Positions 54,126-62,525 of a stretch of 64,000 bases of DNA are shown here, in pieces. Numbering within the stretch: position 1 is the stretch's first letter; each line of letters opens with the position of its first letter. Location: positions 62,001 to 126,000 of the forward strand of contig JAMQGV010000004.1 in the NCBI GenBank assembly GCA_025994075.1, read 5' to 3'. Position numbers and translations under genes: made by a program. The notes beneath the pieces are model-generated. The model ran no database searches and was not told the origin of the DNA. It saw nothing but the letters and a program-made list of their open reading frames with translations. The DNA comes from Vicinamibacteria bacterium (GTDB taxonomy: Bacteria; Acidobacteriota; Vicinamibacteria; Fen-336).

Positions 54126-54596
54126 ATGAACGATATCAAGAAGCGGCTGGAGGAGGAGATCAAGACGCTCGAGTACGAGCTGAAGGTCACCTTGCCGAAG
54201 GAGATCCAGCGCGCCCGCGAGTACGGGGACCTGCGCGAGAACGCGGAGTACAAGTCCGCCAAGGAGCGCCAGAGCTTCCTGCAGGCGCGGATCAGCCAGC
54301 TGCAGGGCCGCGTCGCCGCGCTCTCGATGGTCAACCTCGACAAGATCCCGCGCGACAAGGTCGGCCTCGGCTCCAACGTCACCGTGCGCGACGTGCAGAG
54401 CGGCGAGGAGTCGGTCTACGAGATCGTCACCCCCGAGGAGGCGGACCCGACCGTGGGCCGCATCTCCCCGGGGTCCCCGATCGGCAAGGCGTTCCTCGGC
54501 CGCGAGGAAGGTGACGAGATCGAGGCCCGCGTGCCCTCCGGGACCCGCCACTTCGAGATCGTCAAGCTCGTCACCATCCACGACCAGGCGGACTGA
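54126..54596 (+). CDS. greA: Transcription elongation factor GreA
   Basis: A 156-residue factor that rescues backtracked RNA polymerase by stimulating transcript cleavage. The N-terminal coiled coil holds the tip acids in REYGDLRENAEYKSAKERQ, and the C-terminal domain has GSNVTVRD, TPEEADPTVGRISPGSPIGKA and GREEGDEIEARVPSG. Length is normal. TAGGAT at 54094-54099 may be its -10 box. An ATG at 54126 is the evident start. Confidence 0.96.
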   Translation: MNDIKKRLEEEIKTLEYELKVTLPKEIQRAREYGDLRENAEYKSAKERQSFLQARISQLQGRVAALSMVNLDKIPRDKVGLGSNVTVRDVQSGEESVYEIVTPEEADPTVGRISPGSPIGKAFLGREEGDEIEARVPSGTRHFEIVKLVTIHDQAD

Positions 54597-54616
54597 CCCC
54601 GCCAGCGCGCCGCCCG

Positions 54617-55537
54617 TTGACCGCGCCGGCCGCGAGCTTCACCGTGCAGGCGCTCGGGGCCGATCTGGCCGCCGCGCTGCGCGCGCTGCCCGCGGTCCGC
54701 GGGGTCGCCCAGCTCCTCGACGCGAAGGGCGAGAGCCTGCTGGTCGGCCGCGGGGCCTCGATAAGGAGCTGGACCCGGGCCCAACTCGGCCAGGCGCGGC
54801 CGCAGCCGAAGCCGGGAGGCCGCCCGCGCACCGACCTCTCGAAGCTCGCGGCGGCGGTCCGTTACGCGCCCGCGCGCTCGCCGTTCCACGAGCGGCTGCT
54901 GTTCGAGCGGTTGATGGCGCCGCTGGTGCCGCTCTCGCGCCGCCGCGACCTGCGTCCGCCCGGGTGGCTGTGGCTGACCGACGAGCGCTTCCCGCGCCTG
55001 CTCGCCAACGGCGCGGCGGGCGGCACCGTGCTCGGCCCGTTCCGCGACGCAAGAGCGGCGGCGCGGGCTCGCGACGCCGTGCAGAAGCGCCACCTGCTGC
55101 GGCCGTGCGACTTCGAGTTCGCGCCGGACCCGGCCTGGCCCACCGGTCTGCGCTGCGTCTACGCGCAGGTCCGGACCTGCGCCGCCCCCTGCCTCGCGCG
55201 CGAGGACGCGGAGGCCTACCGCGCCCGCACGCAGCGGGCGCTGCTCGAGCTGGCCGCGCCCCCCGCCGACGACGCGGCGTTGCCCGCCTTCGTCGGCCGC
55301 CGCGAGCAGCGCGCGGTCGTGGTCGAGGAGCTGGCCGGAGGGGCGCTCGAGGTGCACCCGGTCGCGGCCTGGCAGGTGCTCGAGGCCGGCGCGGTCGTCG
55401 GCGCCGCCGGCGAGCCGCTGGACGCGGTGCTGGCGCGGGTCACCTGGCCGCCCCCTGCCGCGCCTGCGGCCGACGCGCCGTGGCTCGTCGCCTGGCTCGC
55501 GGATAAGAGGCGCAGCGGGCGCTGGCTGCGCCTGTAG
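54617..55537 (+). CDS. UvrC-like protein with degenerate GIY-YIG domain and Cys4 cluster, no nuclease domain
   Basis: A 306-residue protein that lines up with the first half of UvrC. The N-terminal part keeps the layout of the GIY-YIG domain, but the two motif tyrosines are lost (GVAQLL in place of GVYLM, LLVG in place of LYVG); the Arg in SIRSWT and a Glu in the FHERLLFERL helix remain. The middle part reads GPFRDARAAARARDAVQKRH, then Cys164, Cys180, Cys188 and Cys192 spaced as in the UvrC [4Fe-4S] site (LRPC, LRCVYAQVRTCAAPC). UVR, RNase H-like and HhH domains are absent. A TTG at 54617 is the likely start, 20 bases behind greA. Function unknown. Confidence 0.75.
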   Translation: MTAPAASFTVQALGADLAAALRALPAVRGVAQLLDAKGESLLVGRGASIRSWTRAQLGQARPQPKPGGRPRTDLSKLAAAVRYAPARSPFHERLLFERLMAPLVPLSRRRDLRPPGWLWLTDERFPRLLANGAAGGTVLGPFRDARAAARARDAVQKRHLLRPCDFEFAPDPAWPTGLRCVYAQVRTCAAPCLAREDAEAYRARTQRALLELAAPPADDAALPAFVGRREQRAVVVEELAGGALEVHPVAAWQVLEAGAVVGAAGEPLDAVLARVTWPPPAAPAADAPWLVAWLADKRRSGRWLRL

Positions 55538-55543
55538 GGGCGC

Positions 55544-56950
55544 GTGGGTGTAACCTCCCCGCCCGTGACCGACCGCGCGCGTACCATCGTCGTCGTCGAG
55601 GACGAGCCCGCGATCCGCGAGCTGCTGGAGGCGCTGCTCGGTTCCGCCGGGTATCGCGTGGTCTCGACCGGGGACCCGCTCGACGCGCTGCCGATCGTGC
55701 GGCGCGAGCAGCCCGACCTCGTGCTGTGCGACATCTCGATGCCCGGGCTCGACGGCTACGGCGTGTTGCGCGCCCTGCAGGCCGACCCCGAGACTGCCGA
55801 CCGGCCCGTCGTCTTCCTGACTGCCCATCGCGAGTTCACGTCGCGGGTCGAGGCGTTCCGTTTCGGCGTCGTCGACTACATGACCAAGCCGTTCACGCGC
55901 GAGCTGCTCCTGCGCCGCATCGCCCGGGTGTTCGAGACGCTCGACGACCGCACGGGCCAGGTCGCCGAGACCGCGGGCCCCGAAGGCGCCCGCGAGCTGC
56001 TCGACGAGGTGGGCCGCGAGCAGCGCTCGGGGCTGATCAGCGTCGAGGGGCGCGGCGCCGCGCTGGTCCACGCGGGCGCCGTGGTGGCGGGCGCGGTGGA
56101 AGCGCAGCCGGGGGCTCGCGTCGAGTTCCGCGAGCTGGACCCCACCCGCGAAGTCGTCGCCACGCCGGAACCCGCCCGCCTGCCCGGCTCGCTTCCCGAG
56201 CTGCCGAGCTTCGAGGACGTCCCGCAGCACCTGCGCAGCGTCCTGCTGGTCGACGACAACCCGACCTTCCGCAACTTCCTGAAGAGCCTGTTCCAGTCGC
56301 AGGGCTTCGAGGTGCTGGAGGCCGCCAGCGGGGAGGAGGCGATCCACGTCGCGCTCGAGCGCCGGCCATGGCTGATCCTCACGGACGTCGCGATGGCCGG
56401 CATGGACGGCCTCGCGCTGTGTCGCGAGATCCGCGCCCACAGCCTGACCCGGCACGTGCCGCTCGTCTTCCTCTCCGGCTGGGACGGCTACGAGCAGCGC
56501 TACCAGGGGCTCGAGGCCGGCGCCGACGAGTTCCTGTCGAAGGACACGCCGGTGCGCGAGCTGCTGATCCGCGTCCGGCTGATCCTCAAGCGCTTCTCGG
56601 ACCTCGGCCGCCGCGAACGGCGCGACCGGGGCGCCGGGGTCGAAGGCCGGCTCGAGGCGGTGGGCGCGCCGGGGGCGCTGCAGATGTGCCACCTGGGCCG
56701 GATGACCGGGCGCCTGGAGGTCACTGCGGGCCGGCACACCTGGGAGATCGACTTCGCCGAGGGCGAGATCGTCGGCGCGCGGGGCCCCGAGCTGCACGGC
56801 GAGGAGGCCGTCTATGGGCTGATCGGCCTCGCCCGCGGCGAGTTCGAGTTCCGCCCCGGGCCGGCGGCCCGCGGCGGCCCGCTCGGCGAGAACTTCGCCC
56901 AGCTCCTGCTCGAGGGCTGCCGTCGCCTCGACGAAACCGCGCGCGCCTGA
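55544..56950 (+). CDS. Response regulator with two receiver domains and DUF4388 domain
   Basis: A 468-residue protein. Receiver 1 (about 14-130) has Asp63 in LCDISMPGLDGY and Lys in MTKPFT. A short middle part (about 145-205) resembles half of a DUF4388 unit. Receiver 2 (about 225-345) has Asp in ILTDVAMAGMDG and Lys in LSKDTP. The C-terminal DUF4388 (about 360-468) has LEAVGAPGALQMCHLGRMTG and WEIDFAEGEIVGA. DUF4388 proteins are common in Acidobacteriota and Myxococcota and seem to act by protein contact. The start may be GTG 55544 or GTG 55565, the latter giving MTDRARTIVVVEDE. Confidence 0.87.
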   Translation: MGVTSPPVTDRARTIVVVEDEPAIRELLEALLGSAGYRVVSTGDPLDALPIVRREQPDLVLCDISMPGLDGYGVLRALQADPETADRPVVFLTAHREFTSRVEAFRFGVVDYMTKPFTRELLLRRIARVFETLDDRTGQVAETAGPEGARELLDEVGREQRSGLISVEGRGAALVHAGAVVAGAVEAQPGARVEFRELDPTREVVATPEPARLPGSLPELPSFEDVPQHLRSVLLVDDNPTFRNFLKSLFQSQGFEVLEAASGEEAIHVALERRPWLILTDVAMAGMDGLALCREIRAHSLTRHVPLVFLSGWDGYEQRYQGLEAGADEFLSKDTPVRELLIRVRLILKRFSDLGRRERRDRGAGVEGRLEAVGAPGALQMCHLGRMTGRLEVTAGRHTWEIDFAEGEIVGARGPELHGEEAVYGLIGLARGEFEFRPGPAARGGPLGENFAQLLLEGCRRLDETARA

Positions 56951-56969
56951 ACGAGCGCCGAGGCGGAAG

Positions 56970-57221
56970 CTAGCTGGCCCGGGCCCAGTCCGCCGCCGGC
57001 ACCGGCGCCTCGAGGTTCGTCGCGGCGCGCTCGCGGCGCAGCAGGCCCAGCCGCTTCATCTTCTCGTGCAGCGTGGTCGGCAGCAGGCCGAGGTCGGCGG
57101 CGGCGCGGCGCTGGTTGCCGTGGCGCTGGCGCAGGGCGGCCTCGATGATCTGGCGCTCGTACGTGTCGAGCAGGTGCCGCAGGCCGGGGCGCCCGTCGGG
57201 AGTGGGCAGGATGCGCTTCAT
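56970..57221 (-). CDS. Small Fis-type helix-turn-helix protein
   Basis: An 83-residue protein consisting of one Fis/NtrC-C-type DNA-binding domain: YERQIIEAALRQRHGNQRRA followed by AADLGLLPTTLHEKMKRLGL. It has the same fold as the C-terminal domain of the NtrC-type regulator at 51854-53260, without receiver or AAA+ parts. It may be a small DNA-binding protein of its own or a decayed regulator. GAGGAG lies 11 bases before the ATG at 57221. It converges on the two-receiver gene. The 57222-57446 gap to the next gene shows no clear feature besides a small AT-rich patch near 57326. Confidence 0.85.
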   Translation of the reverse strand: MKRILPTPDGRPGLRHLLDTYERQIIEAALRQRHGNQRRAAADLGLLPTTLHEKMKRLGLLRRERAATNLEAPVPAADWARAS

Positions 57222-57446
57222 CGGGAAGTGTGCTCCTCGCGGGCCGCTCCGAAGCCCCCCTCGGGCCGCCCGCGTCAATGTGCTGGACTGCCGGGTAAGA
57301 CGCCGTCCGGGCCGTGGAGGTTTCGTGAAAATTGAACGTCCGGCCGGAGACCTGGATGAGGCGCGGATGAGTCGGCGTTTCCGCCGGGCTGGTGCGGGGT
57401 TCCGCGACACCCGACCGCGGCGCGCCTGGCCGGCGCCGGCCTGTCG

Positions 57447-58667
57447 TCAGCGCAGGTGCGAGAGGTCGGGCCGGCGCGACCGCGGCCGTTTCAGCTCGTG
57501 CTCGTACACGGCGCGACCCAGGTCGCGGAGGAACGGGAACCCGACGGTGTCGTACTCGTACTTGTCGTCGTTGTAGACGCCGTCGTCGTTGACCTGCAAT
57601 ACCGCCGTCAGCAGGAACTCCACCCCGTTCTCGAAGTCGACCACGTAGGCGTCGTCGAGCAGGTAGCCATAGGCCTGGCCGACCTTGTTGTAGATGCGGA
57701 CGTGGTCGGGGATGCGCTCCTTCGAGCCGGCGTAGAGGAAGTACTTCACGAAGGCGTCGGGGTACTCCTCGCGGTCCGGATAGGCGGGTTCCGCGCTCTC
57801 CCGCGGCAGCGTGGACATCGCCTGCATCAGGAAGCGGCGGTCGTCCTCGCCGATCCGGAAGCGCTGCTCCGGGGCCATCGCCTCCGGGAAGATCACGGCC
57901 TTCAGCACCTCCTGCAGCGTGCGCAGCGACAGGAAATTGGACCGCGAGAAGTCCATCGGCTGCTCGACGAGCGCGCCGTCCTTCATGTAGCCGCGGCCCT
58001 GGCGGACGTCCGGCATCTCCACGCTCCACTCCGCCTCGTTGCGGGCGAGCGGCTGGCGGTGGATCTCCTTCGGACCGGCGAAGAACACGAACGGGTTGGT
58101 GACCCGGTTTTCCGCGTCGTCGAGGCCCGACTCCAGCCGCCGCAGCAGCCGCGCGTCCTTCCAGCCCTTCGCCCACAGCCGCTCGTTGATCTCGCGCTGG
58201 CCGAGGAACTCGAAGAGCCGGTTGTAGGCGTCGTTGTCGCTGACCAGGAAGATCTTGCGAGCGTAGTGGGCGATCGTCGGCAGGCCGTCGGCCTTGCTCT
58301 CGTCCTTCTCCACTGCCGTCTGCCGCGGCGTCCCCGCCTCGATCCGCAGCGGGGTGTTTCGGTCGAGTCCCGGCACCTTCAGGTCGTGGAGCTTCTCGAG
58401 CGCCAGCACGGCGGCCGGCAGCTTCACGGTGCTGGCGGGATAGAAGTAGCGCGGGTCGTCGAGCCGGTAGCCGAACGAGCGGAAGCTCGGCCTGTTCTGC
58501 GCGTCGCGGTCGATCTGCGTGTAGAGGATCTGCAGCCGGTGGTGCTCGGCGCGCGCCAGCACGGGGGCGAGTTCGGGGCGCGAGCGAAGGATGCCTTCGA
58601 GCACGTCGGGGACCTCGGCGGCGGAGGCGGTCAGGGGCAGCAGCAGGGCGATCGCGGCGAGGCGCAT
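57447..58667 (-). CDS. Exported serine hydrolase, class A beta-lactamase-like
   Basis: A 406-residue protein with signal peptide MRLAAIALLLPLTASA. The active-site motifs of penicillin-recognising enzymes are present: Ser79 and Lys82 in YPASTVKLPA, SDNDAYNRLF (SDN loop) and KVGQAYGYL in place of KTG. No Glu166-type omega loop is evident, so strong beta-lactamase activity is unlikely; a D,D-peptidase-like or ester-cleaving role in the periplasm is possible. The family is the beta-lactamase2 (PF13354) type. The ATG at 58667 is preferred over a TTG one codon earlier. Confidence 0.85.
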   Translation of the reverse strand: MRLAAIALLLPLTASAAEVPDVLEGILRSRPELAPVLARAEHHRLQILYTQIDRDAQNRPSFRSFGYRLDDPRYFYPASTVKLPAAVLALEKLHDLKVPGLDRNTPLRIEAGTPRQTAVEKDESKADGLPTIAHYARKIFLVSDNDAYNRLFEFLGQREINERLWAKGWKDARLLRRLESGLDDAENRVTNPFVFFAGPKEIHRQPLARNEAEWSVEMPDVRQGRGYMKDGALVEQPMDFSRSNFLSLRTLQEVLKAVIFPEAMAPEQRFRIGEDDRRFLMQAMSTLPRESAEPAYPDREEYPDAFVKYFLYAGSKERIPDHVRIYNKVGQAYGYLLDDAYVVDFENGVEFLLTAVLQVNDDGVYNDDKYEYDTVGFPFLRDLGRAVYEHELKRPRSRRPDLSHLR

Positions 58668-58736
58668 CAAGCAGCTCCGGTCGAAAACCGGCGGAGCGGC
58701 GCAGGAGGCGCCGCCCCGCCCGGGACGAAGCGGAGC

Positions 58737-59099
58737 TTACGCCTTGCGGGCGACGCGGGCGCCCGGCTTGCCCTCGATGATCAGGCCGCCCTTGGCCTTG
58801 CAGGTGTCGGCCGGCGTCTCCATCCAGTTGAGGATGCCCATCGAGCCGCCGCACTTGGCCTTGCCGGCGCAGGCGTGGACCTCGGACTTGCCGAACTTCT
58901 TCTGGTACTCGGCGTCGCCGAGCAGCTTCTTGACGGCGGCCAGGTCCTCCGCGGTCACGGCGCACTTGGCCATGCCGCCACAGCCGTTGACGCCCCAGCA
59001 CTGCACGTTGTCCGCCTTCGCGGCCGGGGCCTGGGCCCCCGCGCTCGCACCCGCGAACAGCCCGGCTACCGCAGCCAGCACCAGCTTCTGCCTCTTCAT
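58737..59099 (-). CDS. Cys-rich exported protein, bufferin-like (BufA) metal-binding candidate
   Basis: A 120-residue protein with signal peptide MKRQKLVLAAVAGLFAGASAGA. The mature part has six Cys (34, 40, 46, 77, 83, 100). CWGVNGCGGMAKC and ACAGKAKCGGS resemble the C-x-G-x-N-x-C-x-G repeats of BufA2-type periplasmic metallophores (DUF2282-like), although the first group is followed by an inserted helix (EDLAAVKKLLGDAEYQKKFG). No BufB or BufC genes are beside it. Copper or other soft-metal binding is inferred. A GAGGTCGACGAGGG ribosome-binding stretch precedes the ATG. Confidence 0.68.
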   Translation of the reverse strand: MKRQKLVLAAVAGLFAGASAGAQAPAAKADNVQCWGVNGCGGMAKCAVTAEDLAAVKKLLGDAEYQKKFGKSEVHACAGKAKCGGSMGILNWMETPADTCKAKGGLIIEGKPGARVARKA

Positions 59100-59193
59100 C
59101 CCTCGTCGACCTCCTCTGCCCCCCGGGCTCCCTGCCGGAGGCGCATCCCTCCAAGGTAACCGAAACTGGCCCGGTCCGGTTCGGGGCGGCCGC

Positions 59194-60669
59194 CTACGGC
59201 CTTTCGAGCAGGACCAGCTCGACGCCCGGGCGCAGGGGGAAGCGGCCGATCTCGCGCGGCGGGGCGCCGACCACGCGGGCGATCTCGTCGAGCTGCCCGG
59301 GCAGGGCCAGCACCAGCCCCCTGGGGATGCTCTCGGGCACCTTGCCCCAGTAGCCGATGGCGGGGTAGTCGTGGAGCGTCCAGGGCAACGGCCAGTAGTC
59401 GGGCGAGGTGACGGTGACCGCCTGCGACGTGCCGGCGCCGCTGCGCGCCGCGAAGTTCTCGATGGTGGAGACGAGGTCCGGGTAGCGCGGGTCGGTGTGG
59501 GCGTAGGCCCACGGCAGCGTCTCGTCGGCCGGGCGCTCGAACGACTGCTCGCGCGTCGTGAGCAGGCTGAAGCCGAGCGCTGCGGCCAGCAGCAGCGCCG
59601 CGGCGACGCGGCTGCGCGCGGCGAGCCTTTCGACTGCGACCCCTCCCAGCAGCGCCAGCGGCACCGCGACGTTGAGCGCGAGCCACGGCGTCTTGTACGC
59701 GACCAGCGAGTAGGCGCAGAGGATGCCGATCGTGCCCAGCGCCAGGGCGACGGCCGTGCGGCCGGGGAACGACTCCGCGAGCGGCGCGCCCCCGCGCAGC
59801 GCCCGGAAGCGCGCGGGCATCGCGAACACGGCCGGGACCAGCACCAGCAGCAGGCCCAGGCTGCCCGCGACGACCAGCGCCGGGTCGCCCTCCCACAGCC
59901 AGCTCGCGTGCTGGTACCACGGGTTGACGTGCGCCTCGCGGCCCGTCTTCGCCCAGATCGCGAGCGTCTCGAGGGCCCCCTTCAGCCCGTCGGGGTTGCG
60001 CCCGAACGAGGAATAGAACACCGCCATCACGCCGAGCAGCACGCCGGCGCCCGTCCCCCACTGCGCGGCCGACGGCCGCGGCAGCGCCCGGCCGGGCCGC
60101 AGCGCGATCGCCATCGCCGCGGCGATCAGCGCGACCGCGACGTGGACGATCGTCGTCTCCTTGGTCGCGAGCAGCAGGCCGAGGCCGAGCCCGCACAGCG
60201 CGACGTACGCCGCGCGACCCGTGCGCAGATAGCGCAGCGCCGCCGCCGTCGCCGCCAGCCCGAACAGCACGACCAGCGCCTCGTGGATGAAGTAGCGCGA
60301 GTAGTAGACGGCAGAGTTGGAGACCGCGAGCAGCGCCCCCGCCGAGAGCGCCGCGGTGCGGCCCAGGGCGCCGCGCAGGGAGAGCGCGATCAGCACCGTG
60401 GCCAGCCCGGCGAGCGCGGTCAGCCCGCGCAGCGCCTCGTCGCGCAGGCCGAGCGCCCTGGTCAGCGGCAGCGCCAGGTAGTAGAGCGTGGGCCCGTGGT
60501 AGTTCGCGGGGTCGTACTTGTACTCGCCGAAGTCGTGCAGGCGCTGCAGGAAGAAGCCGTTGACGCCTTCGTCGTGGTGGAAAGGCCGCGCCGGCAGGTC
60601 GTGGAACCGCAGCGCTGCCGCGACCAGCAGCACGAGGAGGGAGAGGGTGGGGTAGGCCAGCCGCTTCAT
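59194..60669 (-). CDS. Agl23-like (TIGR03663) polytopic glycosyltransferase-type membrane protein
   Basis: A 491-residue membrane protein with about eleven helices. LRFHDLPARPFHHDEGVNGF in the first outer loop holds the acidic pair of GT-C enzymes, and KYDPANYHGPTLYYLALP and YFIHEALVVLF fit the family formerly called flippase-activity-associated Agl23. It likely moves a sugar from a lipid carrier. The ATG at 60669 overlaps the stop of the upstream membrane-protein gene. Confidence 0.85.
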   Translation of the reverse strand: MKRLAYPTLSLLVLLVAAALRFHDLPARPFHHDEGVNGFFLQRLHDFGEYKYDPANYHGPTLYYLALPLTRALGLRDEALRGLTALAGLATVLIALSLRGALGRTAALSAGALLAVSNSAVYYSRYFIHEALVVLFGLAATAAALRYLRTGRAAYVALCGLGLGLLLATKETTIVHVAVALIAAAMAIALRPGRALPRPSAAQWGTGAGVLLGVMAVFYSSFGRNPDGLKGALETLAIWAKTGREAHVNPWYQHASWLWEGDPALVVAGSLGLLLVLVPAVFAMPARFRALRGGAPLAESFPGRTAVALALGTIGILCAYSLVAYKTPWLALNVAVPLALLGGVAVERLAARSRVAAALLLAAALGFSLLTTREQSFERPADETLPWAYAHTDPRYPDLVSTIENFAARSGAGTSQAVTVTSPDYWPLPWTLHDYPAIGYWGKVPESIPRGLVLALPGQLDEIARVVGAPPREIGRFPLRPGVELVLLERP

Positions 60670-62525
60670 TCGAGGTCGAGAGCGTACAGGCTCCACGAAC
60701 CGGCGCGCGCGAGCAAGCGGCGGCCCTCGAAGGCGGCCGCGGCCCCGGGGAACGAGGCGCGCTCGCGCGGGCCGACGACGGCGGCCGTCACCCCGGCCGC
60801 CCGCAACTCGCGCCACGCGGCGCGGTCGCCAGCGTAGGCGGCCGTGATGCGCTCGCGCCGGCCCGAGCCGTCGAGTCCCTGCGACCAGATGTGCCCCTCG
60901 TAGCCGAGGTACTGGGGGCGGCCGGAGAGGAGCGCGGGGTGGTCGTGGGCGGGCGCCGTGAGCAGGCGGTCGCCGGGCCGGGTCGCGCCCGCGATCGCCG
61001 CGCCGAAGGCGAGCGCGTCGGCGTCGAACAGGCGATGGCTGCGGCCGCCGCGCGCCATGCGCCAGGCGTCGACGGCCCCCGAGCTCACGGTGATCACGAA
61101 GAGCGCGGCGGCGACTCCGGCGGCCGCACGGCTGCGGGCGGCGAGCCGCGCGAGCAGCAGCGCGACCAGCGGCGCCGCCAGCACGTGGGCCCAGAACAGC
61201 AGCTTCACGTTGTCCCAGATCCACGGCGAGAGGCGGAGCAGGTTGGGGACCAGGAACAGCACGCCGGCGGCCGCCAGGAAGCGGGCTGCGCGTTCCCGGC
61301 GCAGGGCCGCGAGGGCGGCGAGCGCGAGCAGCAGGTACGGCCCCGCGTTGCGCCACCAGAAGCCTGGCACTCCCTGCTCGCCGCGATCCCAGCCGACGTG
61401 CACGGCGACGAACGAGCCGAGGCCCGTCCCGCTGCCGGCGCCGAGGGCGAACGCCTGCGGCAGCGCCAGCACGGCGGCGAGCGCGAAGGCGCGGGTGAAG
61501 CCGGGCCTGCGGAACAGCAGCGCCGCGAGGGCCTGCGAAAGACCCGTCGCCAGCGCGCTGTGGGCGTGCGCCAGCGGCATCAGGCCCAGCGCGACGCCGG
61601 TCCCGAGGAGGGCCCGGCGCTCTTCCGCCGAGCCGCGTTCCGCGCCCAGCGCGCGCCAGGCCAGCAGCGACGCGTAGAGGCCCAGCGGCAGGCCGAGCAG
61701 GAACGCGCGCTGCGGAATCAGCAGCACGGCCAGCGCGTTGCCCCAGCGCAGGCCCCACGGGTCGTGGATCGTGACGTCGTGGGGCGGGCGGACCAGCGCC
61801 GCCCAGGCGGCCTCGGCGCCGCCCGCCTCGGCGATCAGCCGGAAGGCGCCGGTGCCGCCGTTGAGCAGCACGAGCGCCGGCACGAGCAGCGCCGCGGCGC
61901 GCGAGCCGGTCAGCTCGCGGCCCCAGGTCCACAGCAGCACGACGAGGGCGACCGAGAGCGCGATGCCCTGCGCGTTCAGCGCTCCGGCGACCGGGGCCCC
62001 CAGCGCGCTCACGGCCGCCGACGCCGAGTCGACCGCCCACGAGTAGGTGAGGACGACGCCGGACAGCTCCGGGTGCTCGGGGCGGCGGCCGTCGCCCTCG
62101 AGGAACGCGTGGACGATGCCGAGATGGAACGGGAGGTCGCCGAGGTTGTGGTCGGCGCCGGTGTACAGGCCCTGCGCGTCGGTCCACACGGCGCGCGACA
62201 TCGGGACCGTGATCGCGAGCGCCCCGGCCAGCCCGGCGACTGCCGCAGCCGCGGCCGGCCTTCGCGGCGCCAGTGCGGCGAGCCCACAGCGGGCCGCGAC
62301 GCCCGCGCCGGCGGCGAGCAGCAGCAGCAACGCGAGGGCCGACGCAGCGCAGAAGCCCAGCAGCGGAGCGAGCGCTGCCGAGCCGAGGCCCAGCAGCGCG
62401 ACGCCGAGCGCGAGCCCCGCGGCCACGCGCTCGGCCAGGCGGCCCGGGACGCGGTCCCAGGCGAGGGTGAGCAGCGCGCCCGCGGCGGCGCAGGCCGCCC
62501 ACGCGCCCCAGGTGAGGACCGGCAC
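60666..62525 (-). CDS. Large integral membrane protein, possibly GT-C related
   Basis: A 619-residue protein with at least twelve membrane helices. I recognise no named family with certainty. A loop after the third or fourth helix reads YTGADHNLGDLPFHLGIVHAFLEG and VLTYSWAVDSASAA, then NGGTGAFRL and DPWGLRWGNALAVLLIPQRA, features shared by bacterial proteins that resemble GT-C sugar transferases. The soluble C-terminal part (about 540-619) is small. It is sandwiched between an SDR gene (stop directly abutting its GTG) and the Agl23-like gene (overlap), so the three form one operon, perhaps for a glycolipid. Confidence 0.78.
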   Translation of the reverse strand: MPVLTWGAWAACAAAGALLTLAWDRVPGRLAERVAAGLALGVALLGLGSAALAPLLGFCAASALALLLLLAAGAGVAARCGLAALAPRRPAAAAAVAGLAGALAITVPMSRAVWTDAQGLYTGADHNLGDLPFHLGIVHAFLEGDGRRPEHPELSGVVLTYSWAVDSASAAVSALGAPVAGALNAQGIALSVALVVLLWTWGRELTGSRAAALLVPALVLLNGGTGAFRLIAEAGGAEAAWAALVRPPHDVTIHDPWGLRWGNALAVLLIPQRAFLLGLPLGLYASLLAWRALGAERGSAEERRALLGTGVALGLMPLAHAHSALATGLSQALAALLFRRPGFTRAFALAAVLALPQAFALGAGSGTGLGSFVAVHVGWDRGEQGVPGFWWRNAGPYLLLALAALAALRRERAARFLAAAGVLFLVPNLLRLSPWIWDNVKLLFWAHVLAAPLVALLLARLAARSRAAAGVAAALFVITVSSGAVDAWRMARGGRSHRLFDADALAFGAAIAGATRPGDRLLTAPAHDHPALLSGRPQYLGYEGHIWSQGLDGSGRRERITAAYAGDRAAWRELRAAGVTAAVVGPRERASFPGAAAAFEGRRLLARAGSWSLYALDLE

